The position numbers and the translations under genes were made by a program. Source: Chloroflexota bacterium (GTDB lineage Bacteria; Chloroflexota; Anaerolineae; Aggregatilineales; Phototrophicaceae). Taken from it: a stretch of 12,545 bases of DNA. Location of the stretch: assembly GCA_003242205.1 (NCBI GenBank), contig QGUR01000115.1, positions 1 through 12,545 on the forward strand. Direction: 5' to 3'. Shown in pieces: positions 1 through 6,337 of the stretch. Positions within the stretch are counted from its first letter, which is position 1. Each line of letters starts with the position of its first letter. The notes under the pieces were generated by a model, which saw nothing but the letters and a program-made list of their open reading frames with translations, ran no database searches and had not been told where the DNA came from.

Positions 1-703
1 TTCCTGGGAGTTTCAGTGTTTCAGCCAGCCGGTTGAGCCAGCGCAAAGCGCGGTTCGAGCGTGCAATCGCCGTCGACCGCCACCCGGACTGCTGCCTGAG
101 ATGCCGGGTAAGGGCGGGTTGCATGGCCAGCAGCGCTTCGCCATCATCTTCGTCCAGCCGCCGGGCCACGTCGTCCCAGGTGACGCCAGCAGGCCAGTAG
201 CGGCGCACCAGCGCCTCCACGTAAGCGACGTCCCGAACCTCGCGCCGGAGCGTTTTCAACCGGCTCCAGCGCTCTGGCGCGAAGCGCCCTTTGTCGAGAA
301 TGCAGTGCAGAAGCAGCGTTACCAGTTCATCCTCCGGTGAGGGCACATAAACCCGGTTCAACTTCTGCCGGCGGTTCAGGCAATTCGCCGCCAGTTCCGT
401 GAAAAGGTTGGCAACCGGCCTGCCATAGCGAATGTCCGTGACGACGTCCAGTTTGACCGTGCCACGCGCTTCCTGATCGTAGCCGACAAAAAAGTGATGC
501 GGCGCGTAGCCCCAGCGCACGACCCTGCGGAAGCCGCCTTCGGCGAGCATGACAGCGGCTTTCCTGAAATCCTCGGAAGCGATCAGTAAATCGGTTTCGC
601 CGGGCGCGATCTGAACGTCGACGACCTCGCCATCGCGTAACACACAATAGCGAATGCCCGCCGCATCAAACGCATTCAGAACGCGCCACACCGATCCAGT
701 CAT
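1..703 (-). CDS. Nucleotidyltransferase-fold protein of a polysaccharide cluster, partial (C-terminus beyond window)
   Basis: The frame is open from an ATG at 703 to the left edge without a stop, giving 234 residues. I read it by hand. It starts MTGSVWRVLNAFDAAG, then IRYCVLRD, GETDLLIA (about residues 39-46), YAPHHFFVGYD, VKLDVVTDIRYG and PSPEDELVTLLLHCILDKGRF. This pattern matches the uncharacterised nucleotidyltransferase-like proteins of exopolysaccharide clusters, in which an N-terminal NTase fold is often followed by a P-loop thymidylate-kinase-like domain. The usual paired Asp (GSDxD) is reduced here to a single Asp in GETDLL, so catalysis is doubtful; the later LDVV Asp is kept. It begins 8 bases after the stop of the chain-length gene, so it is almost certainly cotranscribed. 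No strong Shine-Dalgarno is seen, which suggests translational coupling. The window ends just where a P-loop would be expected; that second domain is inference only. No substrate can be named. Confidence 0.72.
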   Translation of the reverse strand, partial: MTGSVWRVLNAFDAAGIRYCVLRDGEVVDVQIAPGETDLLIASEDFRKAAVMLAEGGFRRVVRWGYAPHHFFVGYDQEARGTVKLDVVTDIRYGRPVANLFTELAANCLNRRQKLNRVYVPSPEDELVTLLLHCILDKGRFAPERWSRLKTLRREVRDVAYVEALVRRYWPAGVTWDDVARRLDEDDGEALLAMQPALTRHLRQQSGWRSTAIARSNRALRWLNRLAETLKLPG

Positions 704-711
704 CGCCGGCT

Positions 712-2364
712 CTACCGCGTAAGCTGCGGCATGTCCTGGGTTTCAGTGGACAGCCCGCGAACCGCAAACCGCCCGAAACCGAGATTGGCAAGACGACTAC
801 GCAGGCGTCGCAGAAGGCTGCTGCCTTCCTCAGCCGGCGGATCGATCAGAATCGCGCCCAGCATGTTGACGCCAAGCGCCTCGGCCTCGGCAATGCGTTC
901 GCCAATGGTCTTGCGGCGACTGACGTTCCGGGCCGCCAGCAGCAGCGTGCCGTCGACCAGATTGCCGAGCGCAAGGCTCTCCATGTGCGACTCCTGAGTT
1001 GAAATACCGACGATGACGAGGTCGGTTTCCTCTTTAAGTCGTTCGATCAGCTCGGCCATTTCACGAGAGCACAGCAGAGCCAGCCCACCGGCAGGATTAC
1101 GACCGATCGGAATGACTTTCAGTTCCGGGAACATGCTGCTCGATGTCGGCGACAGCGCCTGAAGCTCCTCGCCCAGAACGTCGGTCAGCCCGAATTCATC
1201 AGAGAGTTCAAAGAACTCGGTGATCACCGGATTATGCATGTCGGCATCGACCAACACGACGCGAGTGCCCGTCTGCGCCAGCGCGAGCGCAGTGTGAATG
1301 ATGTTGAGGCCGACGTTCTCCGCGCCGGGTAGCCCGGACATCAGCACCGAACGCACCTCGGTGTTTTTGTCGCCGTCTCTCAGTCTCCGCAACCTGAACG
1401 CCAGCAGTTGGTAACCGTCATCCGGTACGATCCGCGCCTTTCGCCGGCCAACCTCGGAGCGACGATTTAGCATGGCGGGCTGTCGCAGGCTGTGCCGCAG
1501 CGTGCCAAGCACCGGTAGCCGGGACGCAGTTGCCAAGTCCTGCGGCGTGTAAATCCGGTCGTCGAGGTATTCCACCGTGAACGCCAGCGCGATGGCGATC
1601 ATCAGACCGCCCAGACTGCTCAGCGACGCACGCAGTTCGATCTGTGGATTGATGCGGTTGCCCGGCTCCGCCGGTTCGATAATGCGAACCTGGTTGGTCA
1701 GCGGCTCTTGCAGCGACTCGTACAGCGTCGCCACGGTTCGCTCAGCATTGGCAATCCGGGCGCGTTCGGCTGAAATCTGCTCGATATAGCGCAGCCGGTC
1801 TGCCTCGGATGAAGCAACTTCGAGGTCTTCTTCCAACTGCTCGATGAGCAATTCGCTGGCTTCGATGCTGCTGCGTAGGCTGTTGATCTGCGCTTCAATC
1901 GCGCTCGTCAGCTCCAGCCGCATGCTGCTTGTCCCTGATGGGCTGAGATTGACCAGCATCGTGGCGATCGTATTGGCAATCAGCATGGCCTCGGTGCGAT
2001 CAAGCTCGCGCACGCGAATGCTCATCGTCTGCGAATTGGGATTGGTGACGATCTCAATCCGGTTCTCGAGTTTGCCAGGGCTGTAATCTTCGAGGTCAAG
2101 CGTGTCGATGACCTGTTCAAGGAACGGGCGCGTCTCGGCGATCATGGCATACGTTTCAAGCAACATGCCCGCCGTTCGCAGATCGTTGAGGTCAGGATTC
2201 GGATTCTCAACGCCCGGACCGATCTGCAGCAAAGCTCGAGCTTCGTAGTAGACCGGCGTATCCGCGTTGGCCTGATAGCTGATAACCCCGGCGACCAGCG
2301 GCGCAAGTATCAACAGCCAGAACCAGCGCTTTATCAGCCTCAGCACAAAGTCAGTCGTAATCAT
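712..2364 (-). CDS. Wzz/Wzc-like polysaccharide chain-length protein with degenerate BY-kinase (P-loop) domain
   Basis: A 550-residue membrane protein expected to control polymerisation or export of a surface polysaccharide. Residues 13-31 form the first membrane helix, about 150-215 a periplasmic coiled coil, 231-240 the Pro-containing PAEPGNRINP segment typical of Wzz proteins, and 249-266 the second helix. A cytoplasmic domain resembling CpsD/Wzc tyrosine kinases fills about 315-510. The Walker A site, normally PGEGKST, reads LPGAENVG (345-352) with no lysine. The A' motif VVLVDADMHNP (369-379) is intact. The Walker B position reads TDLVIVGIST (447-456) in place of the usual DxVIIDTPP. The C-terminus has no tyrosine cluster. 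It is therefore best read as a pseudokinase. The ATG at 2364 has GAGG five bases upstream. It lies 108 bases after the sugar transferase and 8 bases before the next gene, in one apparent operon. Family assignment is strong; loss of ATPase activity is inferred from motifs. Confidence 0.9.
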   Translation of the reverse strand: MITTDFVLRLIKRWFWLLILAPLVAGVISYQANADTPVYYEARALLQIGPGVENPNPDLNDLRTAGMLLETYAMIAETRPFLEQVIDTLDLEDYSPGKLENRIEIVTNPNSQTMSIRVRELDRTEAMLIANTIATMLVNLSPSGTSSMRLELTSAIEAQINSLRSSIEASELLIEQLEEDLEVASSEADRLRYIEQISAERARIANAERTVATLYESLQEPLTNQVRIIEPAEPGNRINPQIELRASLSSLGGLMIAIALAFTVEYLDDRIYTPQDLATASRLPVLGTLRHSLRQPAMLNRRSEVGRRKARIVPDDGYQLLAFRLRRLRDGDKNTEVRSVLMSGLPGAENVGLNIIHTALALAQTGTRVVLVDADMHNPVITEFFELSDEFGLTDVLGEELQALSPTSSSMFPELKVIPIGRNPAGGLALLCSREMAELIERLKEETDLVIVGISTQESHMESLALGNLVDGTLLLAARNVSRRKTIGERIAEAEALGVNMLGAILIDPPAEEGSSLLRRLRSRLANLGFGRFAVRGLSTETQDMPQLTR

Positions 2365-2472
2365 GAGCGCCTCGTCGTTCTCTTCTCCACAGTCCAGTCA
2401 GCGTCGAATCAGGTGCGGCGTCTGCGCCAGTTCGGACAAAACGCGCGGAATATGCAAAACGTGGCAGGCTAA

Positions 2473-4221
2473 TTAACGGGCTCCCCGGTCTTTAAACACC
2501 TTGAGCACGGTGCGAACCAGGATTTGCAGGTCAAGGGACAGGCTGAACTTGTCGATGTACTTGATATCCCAGATCAGCCGGTTATCGAAATCCGTGTCGC
2601 CCCGGTCGTAGATTTGCCACAGGCCCGTGATTCCCGGTTTGACGCCAAGCCGCTGCGTATGTACCAGCGCGTACTTATCGACACCGAAAGATGTCGGACG
2701 CGGCCCGACAATGCTCATCTGCCCCATCAGCACATTCCAGAGCTGCGGCAGCTCATCCAGACTGGTCTTGCGCAGAATGCGACCAATACGCGTGATACGC
2801 GGATCGTTCTCTAGCTTCTCACCATGTTCGTTGACGGTTTCGCCGCGCTCGTTGACGCGAATGTTAAGCTCGCGCAGCATCTCATCGGCATTGCGAACCA
2901 TCGTCCGGAACTTGTACATCTTGAACGGGTGCCCGCCCATCCCGGTGCGCTTCTGCACAAACAGTACGGGAGCGCCATCCGTGAAATATATGGCTGCCGC
3001 AATCACCAGCCCGACGGGTAGCGTCAGCGGTAGCGTGACGATAACCAGCAGGACATCGAGCACGCGCTTCAGCCGGCGATAGATCTGGCGCGACGCCGAG
3101 CTTTGATACGGCAGGCGGTTTACCCAAAAGTCAGGGTTATAGTAGGGAGTCGCCACCGTCCAGGCCGCTCCTGCGTACTGCAGCGGCGGCAGGATATCAA
3201 TATCCTGCTGAAGAAAGCGAGCGACATTCTGAATCACCCGAACCGGAAAAAAAGAGGGGCGCGCCACCTCCACAGCGGCAGCATAAGTTTGTCCGGCCGG
3301 TTTAGCCCCATGCCCATTGACTGCCGGCGCTGCCGTGATAGAGGACATAGCGCCGTTAGCAGTCGAGGCCGCAGCCGTTTGCGCCACAGCAGCAGGCTCA
3401 GGCGTTTCCTCAGCCGCGTCGTTCAGGACAAGAATGCTGTTTTTGGCAGCTTCCAGCAGGTCGCTATAGATCAGCCCGTCTTCGGGAAAAGTCGCGGCTC
3501 CGATCGGAACCTCAAGGTTCAACATGCCACGCACATAGTCGTAAATCTGCTTGGCCTGACGGAACGCTTCGTCGGCGCTGGTTTCGGGCAAGCAGATGAT
3601 GAGGTTATCCCCGTTCCAGGCAATCGGGTCGCTGTAGTACAACACCGACTCGGCAATCTGGCCGATCCGGTTGCGAATGTAGCGGCGCTGGAGCGCAGTC
3701 CGGTAGTTCACACGGTCGAATGGCTTGCCCTGCAGTTCGGCAATATCCTCGACCTTCACCACGAGCAAACTAACCGGCCGGTTGAAGCGACGAGCGCGGA
3801 ACAACTCGTTGTTGATCACCTGCTCGCCTTCAGCCGCGGAATAAATGCGAGTCTCATCCGCTGCGGTAGCCACACCTTCGACCACCTGCTCGATATGTGC
3901 TACCGACTTTGAAAGCAGCGCCGCTATGAAAACGGTTACAAGGAGTATAACAATTTCAGTTACAATCATCGGAGCGGTCAGATTGGGCGTATGCAAACCC
4001 AGCAGGTACGCGACGCCATAAAGAGCAGTCGTTCCCAGAAGCAGCCCCTCGGTACGAAGCGTGCCCAAGTCTGGAAACAGGAGAATCGCCACGACCAACC
4101 CTGCAGACAGGATATAGACCACGGACGAGACGTTGAATCCGAGCACGTCCGGGCGCTCCAGATTGAAAAGGATGGAGAGCCAGAGAGCGACGCACAGGAT
4201 GATGATGCGGAGTCGGACCAT
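2473..4221 (-). CDS. Polyprenyl sugar-phosphate transferase (priming glycosyltransferase) with internal degenerate GGDEF-like domain
   Basis: A 582-residue membrane enzyme that probably transfers a sugar-1-phosphate from a nucleotide sugar to undecaprenyl phosphate, the first step of exopolysaccharide synthesis. Residues 1-105 hold about four membrane helices. Residues 132-265 resemble a GGDEF domain: they contain LFRARRFNRPVSLLVV, an NGDNL sequence (203-207) at the signature position, LPETSADEAF, and the closing strand PIGAATFPEDG. The GG(D/E)EF motif is lost and no RxxD inhibitory site precedes it, so cyclase activity is unlikely. An Ala/Pro-rich linker (271-320) follows. The bacterial sugar transferase domain spans about 382-580: a hydrophobic helix (386-411), KFRTM (437-441), SLDELPQLWNV (487-497), GPRP (506-509) and a PGITGLWQ segment. 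It carries a hydrophilic insertion rich in Asn and Glu around 450-470. The ATG at 4221 has GGAG 11 bases upstream. It is the first gene of the apparent operon, and the sugar specificity cannot be told. Confidence 0.93.
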   Translation of the reverse strand: MVRLRIIILCVALWLSILFNLERPDVLGFNVSSVVYILSAGLVVAILLFPDLGTLRTEGLLLGTTALYGVAYLLGLHTPNLTAPMIVTEIVILLVTVFIAALLSKSVAHIEQVVEGVATAADETRIYSAAEGEQVINNELFRARRFNRPVSLLVVKVEDIAELQGKPFDRVNYRTALQRRYIRNRIGQIAESVLYYSDPIAWNGDNLIICLPETSADEAFRQAKQIYDYVRGMLNLEVPIGAATFPEDGLIYSDLLEAAKNSILVLNDAAEETPEPAAVAQTAAASTANGAMSSITAAPAVNGHGAKPAGQTYAAAVEVARPSFFPVRVIQNVARFLQQDIDILPPLQYAGAAWTVATPYYNPDFWVNRLPYQSSASRQIYRRLKRVLDVLLVIVTLPLTLPVGLVIAAAIYFTDGAPVLFVQKRTGMGGHPFKMYKFRTMVRNADEMLRELNIRVNERGETVNEHGEKLENDPRITRIGRILRKTSLDELPQLWNVLMGQMSIVGPRPTSFGVDKYALVHTQRLGVKPGITGLWQIYDRGDTDFDNRLIWDIKYIDKFSLSLDLQILVRTVLKVFKDRGAR

Positions 4222-4326
4222 GGTTTGTGCATCTCCATAACATCGCTAAACCAAGCGTTGTGCTGTTCAATGTGCACAACTGAGTTGGCGGTGGGCGGAA
4301 GAAGGTTTCGTTTCGCAGTTACTTTC

Positions 4327-4354
4327 AGTATATGGGCAAATATTGCTTTTGCAA
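4327..4354 (-). promoter_or_regulatory. Putative sigma70-like promoter for the polysaccharide operon
   Basis: On the minus strand, TTGCAA (4354-4349) and TATACT (4332-4327) are separated by 16 bases, inside AT-rich DNA about 105 bases ahead of the sugar transferase start. It is the best promoter-like pair I found by eye in this gap. No transcript evidence exists. Confidence 0.4.
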
Positions 4355-4384
4355 TTCATAACCAAGAGATACCAATCACTTAAC

Positions 4385-4411
4385 GTCAAGCAACTTGACC
4401 GATATCAAGTG
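4385..4411. promoter_or_regulatory. Alternating inverted repeats TCAAG/CTTGA, possible operator
   Basis: GTCAAG (4385-4390), a CAA spacer and CTTGAC (4394-4399) form a perfect inverted repeat. The overlapping ACTTGA (4393-4398), a six-base spacer and TCAAGT (4405-4410) form a second one. Three half-sites therefore alternate in orientation, and the two TCAAG copies start 19 bases apart, about two helical turns. The cluster lies about 30 bases upstream of the putative -35 of the polysaccharide operon, a position suited to an activator. The bound protein is unknown. Confidence 0.35.
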
Positions 4412-4618
4412 ACCACACGGCCAAAATGAGCGAAGAAAATCAACATCTTTTACAAAATTCACGTCAGGATGGTACCTTTGGGGGATGCGGTTTACGCGAG
4501 CGTGATTAGGACAAATTGCCTATGCGCTCAAAGAGAGGAAAACGGCTGAATTCGGGGGCAAAACGCGATTATTGAAGGGCTATTGAGGATGCCGGAGAGA
4601 TGCCAAAGCCCGGCTCAA

Positions 4619-5296
4619 CTACTGCCCGCGATGAACCGGGATGCATTCATCCAGCGAGACGCTCGTGCTCCAGGCTCGCCCATCCGGCAGAATCGTGTTC
4701 TCGTCGAACAGCGTGCCATTCGGGAAGGCTCGATCCCATTCCAGCGGGTCCATCTGGAAACGTCGCCCACCCAGAGTGAAACCATGTACTCTGGCGAACG
4801 TTTCGAGCGCGCGCGGCAGGTCGCCCCGGTCGATAAACGCGCCACGCAGATCCGCGCCGGTCAGGTTTGCGCCACGCAGGTCTGCGCCCCAGAGAAAGGT
4901 GGCTTGCAGACTGGCATAGGAGAGATTGGCATTCCGGAGATTGGCGAGTGTGAGGTTTGCGCTGTTGAAGTTGGCGTTACGGAGGTCAGTCGAGGAGAGG
5001 TTCGCGCGGTACAGATCGACATCCTGGAGTGCCGCGCGGCGGAGCGTCAACGCCTGCCAGTTCGCGCCCGCCAGAACCGCGCCCTGCAGCCGTCCATCAT
5101 ATAACCACCCACGTTTGACGCAGATGGCAAGGGCGCGCTCCACAGCAGCGCGATCACGACCGCGTAGCTGCTTGATGAGATGTTCTTTCCCGCCCAGATA
5201 TGCACCTAGCCAGCCTACCATCTCAGTGCCGAAGGAGAATAACATATTGGCTTCCCACGTAACCGCCAGCCTGTCCGCTTTCATCTTATAGGACAT
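4619..5296 (-). CDS. Pentapeptide-repeat protein
   Basis: A 225-residue protein without a signal peptide. Residues 1-60 are predicted helical, with a hydrophobic patch around 18-35. A lead-in KRGWLYDGRLQGA follows at 61-73. About 16 pentapeptides of the A(N/D)Lxx type fill residues 70-153, for example YRANL, RNANL, WGADL, RGANL and TGADL, enough for roughly four coils of a right-handed quadrilateral beta-helix. The C-terminal part carries FDENTILPDGRAW (197-209), a common ending in pentapeptide proteins of this type. The specific function is unknown; some family members mimic DNA or scaffold protein contacts, but nothing here shows that. The ATG at 5296 has a weak AGG-containing site upstream (AATAGGTAAA). 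An in-frame ATG four codons later lacks one, so the first start is preferred. It diverges from the SnoaL-like gene. Confidence 0.88.
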   Translation of the reverse strand: MSYKMKADRLAVTWEANMLFSFGTEMVGWLGAYLGGKEHLIKQLRGRDRAAVERALAICVKRGWLYDGRLQGAVLAGANWQALTLRRAALQDVDLYRANLSSTDLRNANFNSANLTLANLRNANLSYASLQATFLWGADLRGANLTGADLRGAFIDRGDLPRALETFARVHGFTLGGRRFQMDPLEWDRAFPNGTLFDENTILPDGRAWSTSVSLDECIPVHRGQ

Positions 5297-5485
5297 TTTA
5301 CCTATTTCTACTTATCCGGCAAAGCCGTTTGCTTCTAATCTACGATGTAGTATCGCAACGGAGCGTTAAAAAATTGTCAAAGCATCTGGATAGACATTGT
5401 CTTTTCAAGTGAAAAATCGTTGAATAACTTCATAAAACCGATTAACACCGGGCAGACACAGCCAGTGGTAGGGAGCAATAAACTC

Positions 5486-6025
5486 ATGGATGCAGCTTCA
5501 ATCGCACATAATCGCCGTAGCGCGCTTGTTCTTATTGCGAGCATCATCGCGCTGTTGTTCGGAGTGGCGCTCCAATCCCAGTCTTTACCCACCCTAGCCC
5601 AGGATGACACCGATTACACAGGCGTAATCGAAGACGTGATCGCCGCTATTCTGGATGGCGATATGGAAGCGCTGGAAGCCATTTACGCCGAAGACTACAT
5701 CGGCCATCTGGCCCAAAGCAGCGATCGAGGCTCGCTCAATCGCGTTGATCTGATCGAGTCGGCATTATTTCTAGCCTCGTCGCTGTCGGATATGGAGCTT
5801 GAGCTGGTTCATGTGTTCGGCGAAGGCGACATGGTTGCGTCGCACGTAATCGTTCGCGGCGTATTCTCACAGGAATTTTACGATTACCCGCCAACCGACG
5901 AGCCTATCGAAATCGTGGTGACCACCCTGCACCGTTTCAACGACGACGGCCTGATTGTCGAAGAGTGGCTGTCATATGACAATCACTGGGTCATGCAGGA
6001 ACTCGGCGTCCTGCATGACCAGTAG
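5486..6025 (+). CDS. Exported SnoaL-like (NTF2-fold) protein
   Basis: A 179-residue protein. The first about 38 residues form a signal peptide: charged NRR, a hydrophobic core from ALVLIASII to GVAL, and a likely cut at TLA|Q. The mature part matches the SnoaL-like polyketide cyclase pattern: a helix around VIAAILDGDMEALEAIYAEDY (residues 51-71), GEGDMVASHVIVRGVF (112-127), the PPTDEP turn (135-140), HRFNDDGLIVEEWLSYDN (149-166) and QELG at the end. Many family members are small hydrolase or cyclase folds and others only bind ligands, so no reaction is claimed. The frame extends back to a TTG at 5420, but ATG 5486 has GGGAG ten bases upstream and gives a cleaner signal peptide, so I prefer it. 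It is transcribed away from the pentapeptide gene and ends ahead of a likely terminator, so it is probably monocistronic. Confidence 0.82.
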   Translation: MDAASIAHNRRSALVLIASIIALLFGVALQSQSLPTLAQDDTDYTGVIEDVIAAILDGDMEALEAIYAEDYIGHLAQSSDRGSLNRVDLIESALFLASSLSDMELELVHVFGEGDMVASHVIVRGVFSQEFYDYPPTDEPIEIVVTTLHRFNDDGLIVEEWLSYDNHWVMQELGVLHDQ

Positions 6026-6041
6026 CAACGACCACAACCCG

Positions 6042-6121
6042 AAGCCGGTTCACCGACCTCGCTCAGCGCCACCCTCGCTTGCGCTGTATAGCGCAAGCGC
6101 TTCCCCGCGATGAACCGGCTT
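6042..6121. repeat. Nested inverted repeat downstream of the SnoaL-like gene
   Basis: AAGCCGGTTCA (6042-6052) and TGAACCGGCTT (6111-6121) are perfect 11-base complements. They enclose a second perfect nine-base stem, CGCTTGCGC (6076-6084) and GCGCAAGCG (6091-6099), around a six-base loop TGTATA. In RNA this would fold as a stem with an inner hairpin. It could protect the mRNA 3' end, assist termination, or be the trace of a palindromic repeat element. No coding frame explains it. Confidence 0.6.
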
Positions 6122-6127
6122 TCCTAT

Positions 6128-6149
6128 GGCCCATACAGGGTCTTTTTTT
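6128..6149 (+). terminator. Likely intrinsic terminator
   Basis: GGCCC (6128-6132), loop ATACA and GGGTC (6138-6142) form a five-pair stem with one G-U pair, followed at once by seven T (6143-6149). It lies about 100 bases after the SnoaL-like stop codon and just past the larger nested repeat. The stem is short but the U-run is good. Confidence 0.55.
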
Positions 6150-6182
6150 CGCGCACTTCCAGGTAGTAGCAAGGCTAACATA

Positions 6183-6194
6183 TGACTATAGTCA
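6183..6194. promoter_or_regulatory. 12-bp perfect palindrome, possible operator
   Basis: TGACTATAGTCA is a perfect 12-base palindrome with no spacer. It sits 53 bases upstream of the TATAAT box of the giant exported protein, a typical place for a dimeric regulator. The regulator is unknown. Confidence 0.3.
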
Positions 6195-6246
6195 GGGTGG
6201 CGGGATCGTTGAATTCGAGAATGATATTAAAGGGGATTTAAGCCCA

Positions 6247-6252
6247 TATAAT
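6247..6252 (+). promoter_or_regulatory. Putative -10 box for the giant exported protein
   Basis: TATAAT matches the sigma70 -10 consensus exactly and lies in AT-rich DNA 85 bases before the preferred start codon. No good -35 is present at 16-18 bases, so any promoter here would need an activator or another sigma factor. Confidence 0.35.
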
Positions 6253-6337
6253 ATTATCTCATATCTTATCCGCATTGCTTCGCTCACCTTGCTTCAGACA
6301 TTTATGCTCCGCCGGGATGGCAGTGAGGTATGGTCCA

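Larger units (their letters stand above)
4222..4618. other. Intergenic region ahead of the polysaccharide operon
   Basis: These 397 bases separate the pentapeptide gene from the sugar transferase gene, both on the minus strand. They hold the promoter-like pair and inverted repeats listed separately. GCCGG (4591-4595) and CCGGC (4610-4614) could make a weak hairpin just after the pentapeptide stop codon, but no U-run follows on the minus strand. A 27-codon ATG frame at 4426-4509 on the plus strand has no ribosome binding site and is not called. Nothing else recognisable is present. Confidence 0.6.

Noticed and set aside
327..647. Minus-strand Arg-rich open frame of 106 codons
   Set aside because: It overlaps the true NTase-fold frame in another phase; the product is Arg/Gly-rich with no family resemblance.
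3103..3912. Plus-strand open frame of 269 codons
   Set aside because: It is antisense to the GGDEF-like and linker region of the sugar transferase, with an Arg/His-rich product and no recognisable domain.
4426..4509. 27-codon plus-strand frame beginning MSEENQHLLQ and ending GGCGLRERD
   Set aside because: It might be a peptide gene, but it has no ribosome site, recognisable leader or modifying enzymes nearby.
4440..4520. Possible riboswitch in the polysaccharide upstream region
   Set aside because: I checked by eye for c-di-GMP-type conserved motifs because of the GGDEF-like domain downstream, and found none on either strand.
4583..5104. Plus-strand open frame with repeated Val/Glu pentads
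   Set aside because: It is the mirror of the pentapeptide repeats on the other strand; the periodicity is inherited from that gene.
5420..5485. N-terminal extension of the SnoaL-like protein from a TTG codon
   Set aside because: The extension has no ribosome site and would place 22 polar residues before the signal peptide; ATG 5486 with GGGAG is better.
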